This document shows, piece after piece, positions 26,144 through 34,728 of a stretch of 64,000 nucleotides of DNA; positions within the stretch are counted from its first letter, which is position 1, and each line of letters starts with the position of its first letter. Source of the stretch: Rhodospirillaceae bacterium (GTDB taxonomy: Bacteria; Pseudomonadota; Alphaproteobacteria; JAEUKQ01). A program made the translations under genes and the position numbers. Where the stretch lies: NCBI GenBank assembly GCA_016722635.1, contig JADKIX010000003.1:434001-498000 (forward strand), written 5' to 3'. The notes below the pieces were generated by a model. That model saw only the letters and a program-made list of their open reading frames with translations, was not told the DNA's origin and ran no database searches.

Positions 26144-26434
26144 CTAATTTTTAGAGACCTGGTTAATTCTTTCTTTTAATTCTTTACCTGCCCGGAAAAA
26201 AGGGCTTCTTCTTTCCTGCAACATAACTTTTTCACCGGTTTTAGGATTCCTGGCAGGGCGGGGATCCCGCAGGCGTGTTGAAAAAATTCCAAACCCTCTC
26301 AACTCCACCCTTTTCCCTTTGATCATCGCTTCACTAATCCGATTAAAAACGCTTGTAACAACGCGTTCTGCCTCATCATGGGTTAGCAGGGGGTGAAGGC
26401 TAAGAAGCGTAGCTATTAACTCTGATTTTGTCAT
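26144..26434 (-). CDS. ihfB: Integration host factor subunit beta
   Basis: 96 aa HU/IHF-fold DNA-bending protein: MTKSELIATLLSLHPLLTHDEAERVV, VELRGFGIFSTRLRDPRPARNPKTGEKV with the RNPKTGE minor-groove arm Pro, then RRSPFFRAGKELKERIN. The start at 26434 gives the family N-terminus; a longer frame from 26545 adds 37 unrelated residues. It pairs with IHF-alpha, not in this window. A candidate promoter lies at 26479-26507. Confidence 0.95.
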   Translation of the reverse strand: MTKSELIATLLSLHPLLTHDEAERVVTSVFNRISEAMIKGKRVELRGFGIFSTRLRDPRPARNPKTGEKVMLQERRSPFFRAGKELKERINQVSKN

Positions 26435-26478
26435 GGATCTCGAACCTTTTATTATCCCGATAAAATTCAATGATGCTT

Positions 26479-26507
26479 TATATACTGATATTACCTTAGC
26501 AAAACAA
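26479..26507 (-). promoter_or_regulatory. Candidate ihfB promoter
   Basis: On the reverse strand TTGTTT (26507-26502), a 17-base spacer, then TATATA (26484-26479), about 45 bases before the ihfB ATG. This also supports the shorter ihfB start, because the longer frame would begin upstream of the promoter. Confidence 0.45.
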
Positions 26508-26655
26508 TCTAAATTGTGCGGAAGATAAATATAGACCATTGCCATTCAAACGGCCTTTTGAGGAGATATATTTTCTACATCTTCCTTATTGCCGGATACA
26601 TATTACTTGCTTCAACAATCAATCGTTTTGATCCGTTTTGCAATTAATTCTTCCT

Positions 26656-26690
26656 AAGAAAAAGGCCTGATCAGGATAACCAGGCCTTTT
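26656..26690 (-). terminator. rpsA intrinsic terminator
   Basis: Perfect 10-bp inverted repeat AAAAGGCCTG (26660-26669) / CAGGCCTTTT (26681-26690) with an 11-base loop; on the reverse strand it ends in TTTTT. It starts 31 bp after the rpsA stop and separates rpsA from ihfB. Confidence 0.88.
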
Positions 26691-26720
26691 ATATTTAAGT
26701 CTTCTGATCCTGCGGCAATT

Positions 26721-28475
26721 TTATGCCTCTGAATCTTCCGATTTCTTTTTCTTTGGTTTGGTATCCTTTTGTGCTTTTGAAATAGCAGCACCTAATATTT
26801 CACCCAAGCTTGCGCCCGAATCAGAAGAACCATAATCGGCCATTGCTTGCTTTTCTTCATCCATTTCCTTCGCTTTTACAGATAAAGAAATCTTGCGGGT
26901 TTTGCCATCAACGCTTGTCACTTTTGCATCGACTTTTTCCCCGATAGCAAAACGGTCTGTTCTCTGCTCCGAACGTTCACGGGCCAAATCAGCTTTACGG
27001 ACGAACCCAACCACCCCTTCTTTCAGGGATACTTCCAATCCTGCTTCCTGAATAGCGGTGATGGTCGCCGTCACCACATCGCCTTTTTTATATTGATCGG
27101 AAGCAGTAGCAAATGGATCTGCATTTAACTGTTTAATCCCTAAGCTAATCCGTTCCTTTTCCGAATCAATATCCAGGACACGCACTTTAACTTTATCGCC
27201 ATTTTTATAATCGGCAATGGCTTGCTCGCCAGGGCGTTGCCAATCAAGATCGGATAAATGTACCATTCCATCCACATCTCCCGGCAATCCTACAAATAAG
27301 CCGAAGTCAGCAATATTACGCACTTCGCCTTCCAAAACCGTCCCAACCGGATTCTTTTGTTGGAAAGAAATCCATGGATTATCAGCAGTTTGTTTTAAGC
27401 CTAAGCTAATCCGGCGTTTTTGGTGGTCAATATCTAAAACAACCACTTCAACCTGTTGACCGACCGTGACAATCTTGCTGGGGTGCAAATTCTTTTTTGT
27501 CCAACTCATTTCGGAAACATGAATCAGCCCCTTAACATCATCCTCGAGTTCCATAAAGGCGCCATAATCAGCAATATTGGTAATTCGGCCGTTAACCTTG
27601 GTCCCGACAGCATATTTATTCGCAATATTTTGCCATGGATCTGTTTCCAACTGTTTCATGCCTAAAGAAATCCGCTGATTCTCTGGGTTAAAGCGAATAA
27701 TTTGGACTTTAACAGGCTGGTCTAAGGACAAAACGTCCGATGGATGGGTAATTCTTTTCCAAGAAATATCGGTGATATGCAGCAATCCGTCAACACCACC
27801 TAAATCCACAAAGGCGCCATAATCTGTAATGTTTTTGATTTTGCCAGTCAGTATTTGGCCTTCCTTCAAACCAGCGACCAGTTCAGTTCTTGCTTCAGCA
27901 CGGCTTTCTTCCAAAATTGCCCGGCGTGAAACCACAATATTGCCACGGGCACGATCCATTTTCAAAATTTGGAAAGGCTGGGGATGGCCCATTAAGGGAG
28001 TGATGTCTCGAATGGGACGGATGTCAACCTGGCTGCCTGGTAAAAACGCAACCGCTCCGGATAAATCAACCGTGAACCCACCTTTAACCCGACCAAATAT
28101 AACACCCGTAACACGGACATTTTGTTTGTGGTTATTTTCTAATTGAACCCATGATTCTTCTCGGCGCGCTTTTTCACGGCTTAATAAAGCCTCGCCATTT
28201 TTATCCTCAATTCGTTCAATGTAAACTTCGACAATGTCGCCCGCCTTAATTTCCGAGGTTTGGCCGGGGGAGGCAAATTCTTTTATCGAAATGCGGCCTT
28301 CCGACTTCAATCCAACATCAATGATCGCCAAATCATTTTCAATGCGAATAACTTTACCTTTAACCACAGAGCCTTCAATATTTTTACGGTTACCAAATGA
28401 CTCTTCCAGAAGGGCTGCAAAGTCTTCCATTGGGGGAATGGTTGATTTGCTAGCGCTGTTTTTTGTTACGTTCAT
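26721..28475 (-). CDS. rpsA: 30S ribosomal protein S1
   Basis: 584 aa with six S1 RNA-binding domains in series: GSVVKGKVIRIENDLAIIDVG (about 36), NVRVTGVIFGRVKGGF (about 118), GQILTGKIKNITDYGAF (about 204), GTKVNGRITNIADYGAF (about 290), GTVLEGEVRNIADFGLF (about 377) and GDVVTATITAIQEAGLE (about 463). The tail is Lys/Glu-rich (KPKKKKSEDSEA). It recruits mRNA to the 30S subunit. Downstream of cmk on the same strand with a 120-bp gap, as in most proteobacteria. Confidence 0.97.
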   Translation of the reverse strand: MNVTKNSASKSTIPPMEDFAALLEESFGNRKNIEGSVVKGKVIRIENDLAIIDVGLKSEGRISIKEFASPGQTSEIKAGDIVEVYIERIEDKNGEALLSREKARREESWVQLENNHKQNVRVTGVIFGRVKGGFTVDLSGAVAFLPGSQVDIRPIRDITPLMGHPQPFQILKMDRARGNIVVSRRAILEESRAEARTELVAGLKEGQILTGKIKNITDYGAFVDLGGVDGLLHITDISWKRITHPSDVLSLDQPVKVQIIRFNPENQRISLGMKQLETDPWQNIANKYAVGTKVNGRITNIADYGAFMELEDDVKGLIHVSEMSWTKKNLHPSKIVTVGQQVEVVVLDIDHQKRRISLGLKQTADNPWISFQQKNPVGTVLEGEVRNIADFGLFVGLPGDVDGMVHLSDLDWQRPGEQAIADYKNGDKVKVRVLDIDSEKERISLGIKQLNADPFATASDQYKKGDVVTATITAIQEAGLEVSLKEGVVGFVRKADLARERSEQRTDRFAIGEKVDAKVTSVDGKTRKISLSVKAKEMDEEKQAMADYGSSDSGASLGEILGAAISKAQKDTKPKKKKSEDSEA

Positions 28476-28595
28476 ACCAGTATTAATCCTAATTTATATT
28501 TGGCCAGCCAGTTTGAAACGGCGGACTTGGGGTTGATAATTTTATACACAAGATATTTTCAGGTTTTAGACCTATAAAACACCTCAATTAAATTA

Positions 28596-29288
28596 TTAAT
28601 GATAATTGGCTAATCTTTGCTGAACATGGCCTAAAGCAACTTGAAAAGCCTGTTCGGCATTAAGATTGGAATTATCAATAATAACGGCATCCGCAGCGGG
28701 TATCAAAGGCGCATGCAACCTATTCTGATCGCGCTTGTCACGCTCTTGGATATCTTGCAGAACCTGCGCATGTATAACTTGTTGCCCACGATTTAGCAAC
28801 TCTTTATAACGCCGATTCGCTCGAATTTCTTGCAAAGCAGTTACAAACAGCTTTACCTGAGCGTCAGGCCAAATAACAGTGCCGATATCACGCCCATCTA
28901 AAATCGCCCCTTGAAGTAATTTATTACCCGCAGTTGCCGATTCTGGGAAATTCCGCTGAAATGATAATAAAGCTGCCCTGATTGCCGGGAATGTTGCAAT
29001 AATAGATGCGGTCTGCCCCACTTTTTCCTCGCGCAAGGAAGGTGACTGCAAATCAACTTCCGTTAAATTTTTGGCGAGATCAAGCAACTTAGGATTGTCT
29101 TTATTGTTCCAATCCAGCTGATGCTCAAGCGCTTTGGCAGCAACCGCCCGGTACAATAGGCCCGTATCCAAATAAGCAAATTGCAAATGCCGCGCCAACT
29201 GTCGGGCCAATGTGCCCTTTCCTGCAGCGGTTGGCCCATCAACCGCAATCACCACGATGGTTTTCTTTTTATCTGAGATTTTATGCAT
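28596..29288 (-). CDS. cmk: Cytidylate kinase
   Basis: 230 aa, phosphorylates CMP/dCMP. P-loop VDGPTAAGKGTLARQLA near residue 16, YLDTGLLYRAVA, and DGRDIGTVIWPDAQVKLFVTA, then NRRYKELLNRGQ and IQERDKRDQNR (lid Arg residues). The ATG at 29288 is preferred because AAGGA is nine bases upstream; a GTG six codons earlier (29306) lacks one. The first gene of cmk-rpsA. aroA, often upstream, is absent here; the neighbour is the divergent TIGR02300 gene. Confidence 0.95.
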   Translation of the reverse strand: MHKISDKKKTIVVIAVDGPTAAGKGTLARQLARHLQFAYLDTGLLYRAVAAKALEHQLDWNNKDNPKLLDLAKNLTEVDLQSPSLREEKVGQTASIIATFPAIRAALLSFQRNFPESATAGNKLLQGAILDGRDIGTVIWPDAQVKLFVTALQEIRANRRYKELLNRGQQVIHAQVLQDIQERDKRDQNRLHAPLIPAADAVIIDNSNLNAEQAFQVALGHVQQRLANYH

Positions 29289-29489
29289 CTTAATATCCTT
29301 AACCACATTCCCATGTTACATAATGAGCGTTTGCAACATATCAAAACATCTCATGCGCCTTAGAATGAGACATTATTAAATAGAACCCCTATTTTATTTC
29401 GGCAAGTCATTCATTTATCTTTTGACAAAAACCTCAGAAGATGGCAATTCCCATTCGGTTAATATTTTTGCTTAAAGGAGTAAATGGTC

Positions 29490-29840
29490 TTGGCAAAAGA
29501 AAAATGGGGTATCAAAAGGTTGTGCCTAAGCTGTGGGGCATATTTCTATGATTTGAACCATCAACCCAGCACTTGCCCCAAATGTGGGACATTACATGAT
29601 CCCGAAGCCTCGTTAAAATCGAGAAAAGGCCGGGGCGCAGCCGCAAAAACGGTGGCCGCCAAAAAGGCGGAATTGCTTCCTGAAACTGTCGAATTTTTAG
29701 CTGACGATGCTGACATTGTGCTGCCTGGGTTAGATGCCACCCACAAGGATGATGAATTAATTGAAGATACATCAGAACTAGCTGAAGAAGATGATGTGGG
29801 CAATGTGATTGACAATGTGGAAAATGAAGAAGAACAATAA
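29490..29840 (+). CDS. TIGR02300 (FYDLN acid) family protein
   Basis: 116 aa. The N-terminus GIKRLCLSCGAYFYDLNHQPSTCPKCGT carries two CxxC pairs (a zinc ribbon) and the FYDLN signature; the C-terminal half is very acidic (DDELIEDTSELAEEDD). This family is restricted largely to alphaproteobacteria and has no defined function; the zinc ribbon suggests nucleic-acid or protein contacts. The start is taken as TTG 29490 (giving MAKEKWGIKR, the family form), nine bases after AAGGAG; ATG 29484 is only three bases from it. Divergent from cmk and followed by tRNA-Ala, a conserved setting. Confidence 0.92.
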   Translation: MAKEKWGIKRLCLSCGAYFYDLNHQPSTCPKCGTLHDPEASLKSRKGRGAAAKTVAAKKAELLPETVEFLADDADIVLPGLDATHKDDELIEDTSELAEEDDVGNVIDNVENEEEQ

Positions 29841-29921
29841 AGCCTGCAATAAATAATCGTCGGCTTATTGATTTTTTTGTTGCATAGGGAAGGTCTTCTC
29901 CTTTACAAAGGAATCGACATT

Positions 29922-29992
<71 letters not shown>

Positions 29993-29997
<5 letters not shown>

Positions 29998-30027
29998 AAT
30001 TGTGAAAGCAGTTCACCAAATTGTGAA
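29993..30027 (+). repeat. 14-bp direct repeat at the tRNA-Ala 3' end
   Basis: CACCAAATTGTGAA occurs at 29993-30006 (including the tRNA CCA end) and again exactly at 30014-30027, inside the terminator stem. It may be a local duplication that built the terminator; a remnant of integration at the tRNA is the alternative, but no integrase is near. Confidence 0.7.
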
Positions 30028-30038
30028 CTGCTTTTTTT
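30007..30038 (+). terminator. tRNA-Ala intrinsic terminator
   Basis: AGCAGTTCAC (30007-30016), loop CAAATT, GTGAACTGCT (30023-30032), then six more T. It lies nine bases after the tRNA end. Confidence 0.88.
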
Positions 30039-30050
30039 ATGGAAAATACT

Positions 30051-30947
30051 TCATGTATTGCTGGGTGGGGTAGGTTTTTTATCATGGAAATCAACGATGA
30101 TTTTCCAGGCTTGTTCCGGCGTGTCCACAAATTGGAGCAAAGCAAGGTCTGAGGCAGAAATCATCCCTTGTTCCAACAAAAAATCAAAATTAATAAGTTT
30201 TTTCCAAAATTCCTTATAAAAAAGGATGATTGGCAACGGCTCAACTTTCCCTGTTTGAATTAACGTCAAGGCTTCGAACATTTCATCTAAGGTACCAAAA
30301 CCCCCTGGGAAATACACCAACGCCCGCGCCCGTAACATGAAATGCATTTTCCGCAAGGCAAAATAATGGAACCTAAAATTCAAATCGGGGGTGATATAGG
30401 GGTTGGGATATTGTTCATGTGGCAACTCAATATTAAAGCCGATATTGGGGCTTTCCGCATCCGCCGCGCCGCGATTAGATGCTTCCATGATCCCGGGTCC
30501 ACCGCCCGTGGAAATCACAAAATCCCTGCATATATGGGCGCATTGAAAACGTTTCTGGCTTTCTTTGGCAATTAAAAAAGATAAAGCCCGTGCCCTTTCA
30601 TATATCTCTGCTTGCCCTAACAATTTTTCTGCCCGCGCCAACTCCTGTTCGCGTATCCGCGGATTTTTGGTTTTTCTTGCATTTTCTAACACCATCAAAG
30701 CGGTTTCAGGAGAGGGAATGCGTGCACTGCCAAAAACCGCAATCGTTGAGCGGACGTTCCACTCTTTTAAAAGCATATCAGTTTTTAAATATTCCAACTG
30801 CAATCGAATCGGGCGTAAATCTTCCCGGGCAATAAAATCCAGATCCTTAAAAGCGATAATAGACCTTGGGTTTATTTTCTCTTCCGGTTTTTGTGGCGGT
30901 AAAGCGGAAATATTCGGTGACTCCACGGGGGGAATAATGGGTTTCAT
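30051..30947 (-). CDS. LOG family protein (TIGR00730-like)
   Basis: 298 aa. Rossmann-like LOG fold with TIAVFGSARIPSPE, STGGGPGIMEASNRGAADA and the PGGFGTLDEMFEALTLIQTGK nucleotide-monophosphate motif. Characterised relatives cleave cytokinin- or purine-nucleotide ribosides (5'-monophosphate phosphoribohydrolase, PpnN/LOG); many are mis-annotated as lysine decarboxylase. The N-terminal 75 residues and the linker with KTKNPRIREQELARAEKL are longer than plant LOG, resembling the larger bacterial type. Monocistronic on the reverse strand. Confidence 0.88.
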   Translation of the reverse strand: MKPIIPPVESPNISALPPQKPEEKINPRSIIAFKDLDFIAREDLRPIRLQLEYLKTDMLLKEWNVRSTIAVFGSARIPSPETALMVLENARKTKNPRIREQELARAEKLLGQAEIYERARALSFLIAKESQKRFQCAHICRDFVISTGGGPGIMEASNRGAADAESPNIGFNIELPHEQYPNPYITPDLNFRFHYFALRKMHFMLRARALVYFPGGFGTLDEMFEALTLIQTGKVEPLPIILFYKEFWKKLINFDFLLEQGMISASDLALLQFVDTPEQAWKIIVDFHDKKPTPPSNT

Positions 30948-30985
30948 CTCATTTCTTTCTTTATCCAGGCATTCAATTACTGAAA

Positions 30986-31002
30986 ACCCGCTTAAAGCGG
31001 GT
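30986..31002 (-). terminator. Small GC hairpin upstream of the LOG gene
   Basis: ACCCGCTT/AAGCGGGT with a minimal loop; on the reverse strand it is followed by TTTTC. It could terminate a short upstream reverse-strand transcript (see 31040-31114) before the LOG gene. Weak T-run. Confidence 0.4.
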
Positions 31003-31039
31003 GATCTTCATTTGTTAGACGTCAATAGATTTTTACTTC

Positions 31040-31114
31040 CTATTTATAGCCCCATTGCTTGGTAGCCGCAATATAATCGGCAAGAAAATAATAATAAGAA
31101 TGTTTTAATGCCAC
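31040..31114 (-). CDS. Possible 24-residue aromatic-rich peptide
   Basis: GTG at 31114 to TAG at 31040, product starting MALKHSYYYFLADYIAATK and ending QWGYK. AGGAG is present but only two bases before the GTG, which is closer than usual. A small hairpin follows 38 bp after the stop. It is divergent from the SRP RNA gene. A chance open frame of this length is not rare, so it is listed as a candidate only. Confidence 0.25.
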   Translation of the reverse strand: MALKHSYYYFLADYIAATKQWGYK

Positions 31115-31170
31115 CTCTCCTCATTCATTCATTTATTTCTTTTCCTTACATATTTGTCTTGCTATAGTGA

Positions 31171-31270
31171 GGATGGAGATCGACAATGGACGGATGTCGC
31201 GCTAACCCGGCCAGGTCCGGAAGGAAGCAGCCGTAACGATTGTCAGCCCGGGTCATTGCTCGGTCTCCCC
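31171..31270 (+). ncRNA. ffs: Signal recognition particle RNA, small 4.5S type
   Basis: The universally conserved SRP domain IV motif is present (CCAGGTCCGGAAGGAAGCAG at 31211-31230), flanked by pairing arms, with closing ends GGAGATCG near 31175 and CGGTCTCC near 31261. Ends are approximate. TATAGT at 31163-31168 is a plausible -10 immediately upstream; the -35 (TTTTCC) is poor. The RNA binds Ffh to target membrane proteins. It lies just upstream of dnaX, a common alphaproteobacterial location. Confidence 0.93.
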
Positions 31271-31398
31271 ATACAAACGGTTGCCATAGCTATCAAGCCC
31301 CTGGTTAAAGGGGTAAAAATAATTCATGACAAACCTCATTTCTTCCATTACATAACATTCGCATATGCGATAAATTAAAGGGTTACCCACAACGAATC

Positions 31399-33261
31399 AT
31401 GACAAGCGGTTATCGTGTCTTAGCACGGAAGTATCGTCCGACCATTTTGCAGGAGTTGGTTGGCCAGGAAACGTTGGTGCGTATCCTTCATAATTCCTTC
31501 CAAAGTGGCAGGATTGCCCATGCTTTCATGTTAACAGGGGTCCGGGGTGTTGGCAAAACCACAACGGCCCGGATCATTGCCCGTAGTTTAAATTGTATAG
31601 GCTTAGACGGCCAAGGTAGTGTTACCACCAAACCGTGCGGAACCTGTACCCATTGTGCCATGATCAGCCAGGATCGCCATGTTGATGTACTCGAAATTGA
31701 TGCAGCCAGCCGGACAGGGGTTGGCGATATGCGGGAAATTATCGATAGCGTGAAATATTTGCCTGTTTCCGCGCGCTATAAGATTTATATTATTGATGAA
31801 GTCCATATGTTATCAACTAGCGCTTTTAATGCTTTACTCAAAACGCTGGAGGAACCGCCGCCGCACGTTAAATTCATTTTTGCCACCACTGAAATTCGGA
31901 AGGTTCCAGTAACCGTCCTTTCCCGTTGCCAAAGGTTTGATCTACGCCGGATTGATACACCGGTATTAACCCAACATTTATTAAATATTGCCCAGCAAGA
32001 ATCCATTGCTCTGGATCAGCAGGCGGCGATCTTGATTGCGGAGGCTGCAGATGGTTCAGCCCGGGACAGTCTGTCTTTGCTTGATCAAGCCATTGTCATG
32101 GCGAATGGCACCATTACCAGTCAAATGATCCAAGAAATGTTGGGGCATGCCCAAGATCAACATATCTTGGTTCTATTTGAATATTTAATTGATGGCAAAA
32201 TTGCCTTAGCCATCCAGGAATTGGAACAATTTTATCGTCAGGGTGTGGATCCTTCCTTTTTACTACAAGACCTATTGCGCTTTACCCATCAATTTACCCT
32301 GTTAAAATATGGTGTTAAGTCAAACCTGACTTGGTTAGGGGTGGATACGGAGAACTTGTCCCCCGCCTATCGCCAACTGTTGGACAAATTGCGGGTGGAT
32401 GGATTAAACATCATGTGGCAGATTTTGTTAAAAGGTTTAAGCGAGGTGCAGACAGCCTTTGCCCCCTTACAGGCCGCCCAAATGGTGCTGATTAGACTGA
32501 CGCATTATTTAGCCATGCCTAGCCCGGGGGAGATCAGCAATTTATTTTTGTCAAACCAACAGGTCCCTCAAGCCGGGCAACCGGCCCAAAGCAATTCTGC
32601 TACGCAACCTAGCGTTTCCATCAGCGTCCTATCAAAACCAACCACCCCTGCCAACCCTACCGCATTAGCCGTATCGCCCTTTCCAACGATCGAGAAAGAT
32701 GTATCATCGCCCCCTGCTGTGCCCCCTTCTACCTATGCTAATCTGGCTAAATCATCGGAACCGGCCAATAAAACAGGAGCGCCGGGCAAGGTTCAAAATT
32801 CTTCTGTTTCTTCCCCACCTACCTTGCTGCTTCATAGTTTTCAAGAAGTTTTGAAACTAGTTGACGAGCGTCGGCAGGGACTTTTGCATGCCCATTTGAT
32901 GCGGGATATGCGCCTAATAACATTCGCCCCCGGTTTTATCGAATGCGGCTTAACCCCTGACGCACCCAGCAATCTGACCCTTAAGCTTGGACAATTTTTA
33001 AGGGAAACCACGGGAACAGCCTGGGAAATTAAAGTGAATAACCAGAAAGTGGATGTTCCAACTGCCTTAGAGCAACAGAAAATATTGAAAGATAGACAGG
33101 AACAATCGGCAATACAGCATCCGGTCATGCAAAATATCTTCAAACATTTCCCGGAAAGCAAGATTGAACGTATTTATCAAAAAACAAAAGATTTTGATAT
33201 TTTATCAGCCGATTCTGATAAAACAGACATGAACCCGAATTTTGAGGAGATGAATGAATGA
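31399..33261 (+). CDS. dnaX: DNA polymerase III subunit gamma/tau
   Basis: 620 aa clamp-loader ATPase. ARKYRPTILQELVGQE at the N-terminus, Walker A GVRGVGKTTTARI, zinc Cys cluster (LNC...CGTCTHC), Walker B YIIDEVHMLS, sensor ATTEIRKVPVTVLSRCQRF. Pro/Ser/Ala-rich linker about residues 385-470, then a tau C-terminal domain. I see no A-rich slippery site like the E. coli one, so a separate gamma form is not predicted from this sequence. The stop overlaps the ybaB start by four bases. Confidence 0.97.
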   Translation: MTSGYRVLARKYRPTILQELVGQETLVRILHNSFQSGRIAHAFMLTGVRGVGKTTTARIIARSLNCIGLDGQGSVTTKPCGTCTHCAMISQDRHVDVLEIDAASRTGVGDMREIIDSVKYLPVSARYKIYIIDEVHMLSTSAFNALLKTLEEPPPHVKFIFATTEIRKVPVTVLSRCQRFDLRRIDTPVLTQHLLNIAQQESIALDQQAAILIAEAADGSARDSLSLLDQAIVMANGTITSQMIQEMLGHAQDQHILVLFEYLIDGKIALAIQELEQFYRQGVDPSFLLQDLLRFTHQFTLLKYGVKSNLTWLGVDTENLSPAYRQLLDKLRVDGLNIMWQILLKGLSEVQTAFAPLQAAQMVLIRLTHYLAMPSPGEISNLFLSNQQVPQAGQPAQSNSATQPSVSISVLSKPTTPANPTALAVSPFPTIEKDVSSPPAVPPSTYANLAKSSEPANKTGAPGKVQNSSVSSPPTLLLHSFQEVLKLVDERRQGLLHAHLMRDMRLITFAPGFIECGLTPDAPSNLTLKLGQFLRETTGTAWEIKVNNQKVDVPTALEQQKILKDRQEQSAIQHPVMQNIFKHFPESKIERIYQKTKDFDILSADSDKTDMNPNFEEMNE

Positions 33262-33584
33262 AAAATAATATTGGCGCCATGATGAAACAAGCGCAAATGA
33301 TGCAGCAAAGAATGCAAGATGTCCAAAATCAGCTGGACAAGGTAGAAATTAGCGGGGCATCAGGCGGCGGCTTGGTACAGGTGACCTTGACGGGTAAAGG
33401 CAATGTCCGCCAAATTAAAATTGATCCCTCCTTGTTTAAAGGCGAGGAAAAAGAAATTGTGGAAGACTTGATTTGTGCCGCCTTTAATGATGCTAAAAAT
33501 AAAGTGGAACAGCATGCCTCCCAAGAAATGTCCAAAATAACCGGCGGATTAAATTTGCCCGCTGGCTTTAAAATGCCATTTTAA
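33258..33584 (+). CDS. YbaB/EbfC nucleoid-associated protein
   Basis: 108 aa. Met/Gln-rich start (IGAMMKQAQMMQQRMQDVQ), GGGLVQVTLTGKGNVRQIKIDPSL core, and the Gly/Phe-rich end NLPAGFKMPF are typical. It binds DNA as a dimer. dnaX-ybaB-recR is a near-universal order; it overlaps dnaX by four bases and precedes recR by seven. Confidence 0.96.
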   Translation: MKNNIGAMMKQAQMMQQRMQDVQNQLDKVEISGASGGGLVQVTLTGKGNVRQIKIDPSLFKGEEKEIVEDLICAAFNDAKNKVEQHASQEMSKITGGLNLPAGFKMPF

Positions 33585-33591
33585 TCCGATC

Positions 33592-34200
33592 ATGTACGGC
33601 ATAGAAATCTCACAACTTATCCAAATACTCGGCAAACTACCCGGCGTTGGGCCGCGGTCGGCCAAACGCATTGCCTTGCATCTCTTGAAGAAAAGGCAAA
33701 GTTTGATGCCGCAGCTGTTGTCCATCTTGGCACAAGCCCAGGAACACGTAAAAACCTGTTCTCAATGCCACAATCTTGACAGTAAAGATCCCTGTTTTAT
33801 TTGTAGCGATGGGAAACGGGATCATCACAGCCTGTGCGTGGTCGAGGAAATATCCGACCTTTGGGCGATGGAGCGGACGCAAAGTTTTAAAGGCGTTTAT
33901 CATGTCTTGGGCGGAACCTTATCAGCCATTGACGGAATCGGGCCTGAACAGCTGAATATCGCCTCATTGGTCACCCGCATCAATCACAAGCCAATCCACG
34001 AGCTGGTTTTAGCCACCTCAGCAACTGTTAATGGCCAAACCACCGCTTATTACTTGACAGAGTTGTTTGATAAAAATACCGTCCGGGTTACCCACTTGGC
34101 TTATGGGTTGCCGGTAGGCGGAGCTTTGGATTATTTAGACGAAACTACCATTGCCCTAGCCTATAAAGCCAGACTGCCTTTTAAGCAAACCAGTACTTAA
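33592..34200 (+). CDS. recR: Recombination mediator RecR
   Basis: 202 aa. N-terminal helix-hairpin-helix KLPGVGPRSAKRIALHLL, Cys4 zinc finger CSQCHNLDSKDPCFIC near residues 58-73, and Toprim domain beginning LCVVEEISDLWAMERT. It loads RecA on gapped DNA with RecF/RecO. The zinc finger and Toprim Glu are intact. Third gene of the dnaX operon. Confidence 0.97.
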   Translation: MYGIEISQLIQILGKLPGVGPRSAKRIALHLLKKRQSLMPQLLSILAQAQEHVKTCSQCHNLDSKDPCFICSDGKRDHHSLCVVEEISDLWAMERTQSFKGVYHVLGGTLSAIDGIGPEQLNIASLVTRINHKPIHELVLATSATVNGQTTAYYLTELFDKNTVRVTHLAYGLPVGGALDYLDETTIALAYKARLPFKQTST

Positions 34201-34248
34201 ACACCTAGCCATCTACTAGAACTAATCCGAACCACGGGGAAAAAACCT

Positions 34249-34698
34249 ATGACAAATGCTAATCTGCTAAAAACATCTTATGTGGAAGACTTGCACATCG
34301 GAATGGAGGCAAGCTTAACGAAAAAAGTGCAGGAAAAAGATGTCTTGTCTTTTAGCGAAATTTCCGGTGATAAAAATCCCGTCCATTTGGATGAAGCCTT
34401 TGCGAAAACCACCCGCTTCAAAGAGCGCATTGCACACGGCTTGCTGTCGGCCAGCTTTATTTCTGCGGTTTTCGGAATGAAAATGCCGGGGCCTGGCAGT
34501 ATTTATTTAAACCAAGCCCTTCAATTTAAAGCGCCGGTTAAAATTGGCGATACAGTCACAGCAAAAGTCAAAGTCAAAAACATTGATTTAAATCGGGCAC
34601 GGGTGATATTTGAAACCACTTGCTCGGTTGGCGAATTACTGGTGATTACCGGAGAAGCGGAATTATTAGTACCCAAACGTCCCGCACCCTCTTTATAA
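34249..34698 (+). CDS. MaoC-family (R)-specific enoyl-CoA hydratase
   Basis: 149 aa hot-dog fold. The hydratase-2 motif is clear: FSEISGDKNPVHLDEAFAKTTRFKERIAHGLL, with catalytic Asp and His in GDKNPVH. PhaJ-like size. It would hydrate trans-2-enoyl-CoA to (R)-3-hydroxyacyl-CoA, feeding polyhydroxyalkanoate or a related pathway; no PHA gene is in this window, so the pathway is unproven. Confidence 0.9.
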   Translation: MTNANLLKTSYVEDLHIGMEASLTKKVQEKDVLSFSEISGDKNPVHLDEAFAKTTRFKERIAHGLLSASFISAVFGMKMPGPGSIYLNQALQFKAPVKIGDTVTAKVKVKNIDLNRARVIFETTCSVGELLVITGEAELLVPKRPAPSL

Positions 34699-34728
34699 TA
34701 TGTTGTTAGGCCGATCCCCCTTATTGAA

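Noticed and set aside
26435..26545. Longer ihfB start giving 133 residues
   Set aside because: Extra residues do not match the family and would lie upstream of the candidate promoter.
31399..33261. Programmed frameshift in dnaX for a gamma product
   Set aside because: No A-rich slippery heptamer with a following hairpin was seen in the relevant region.
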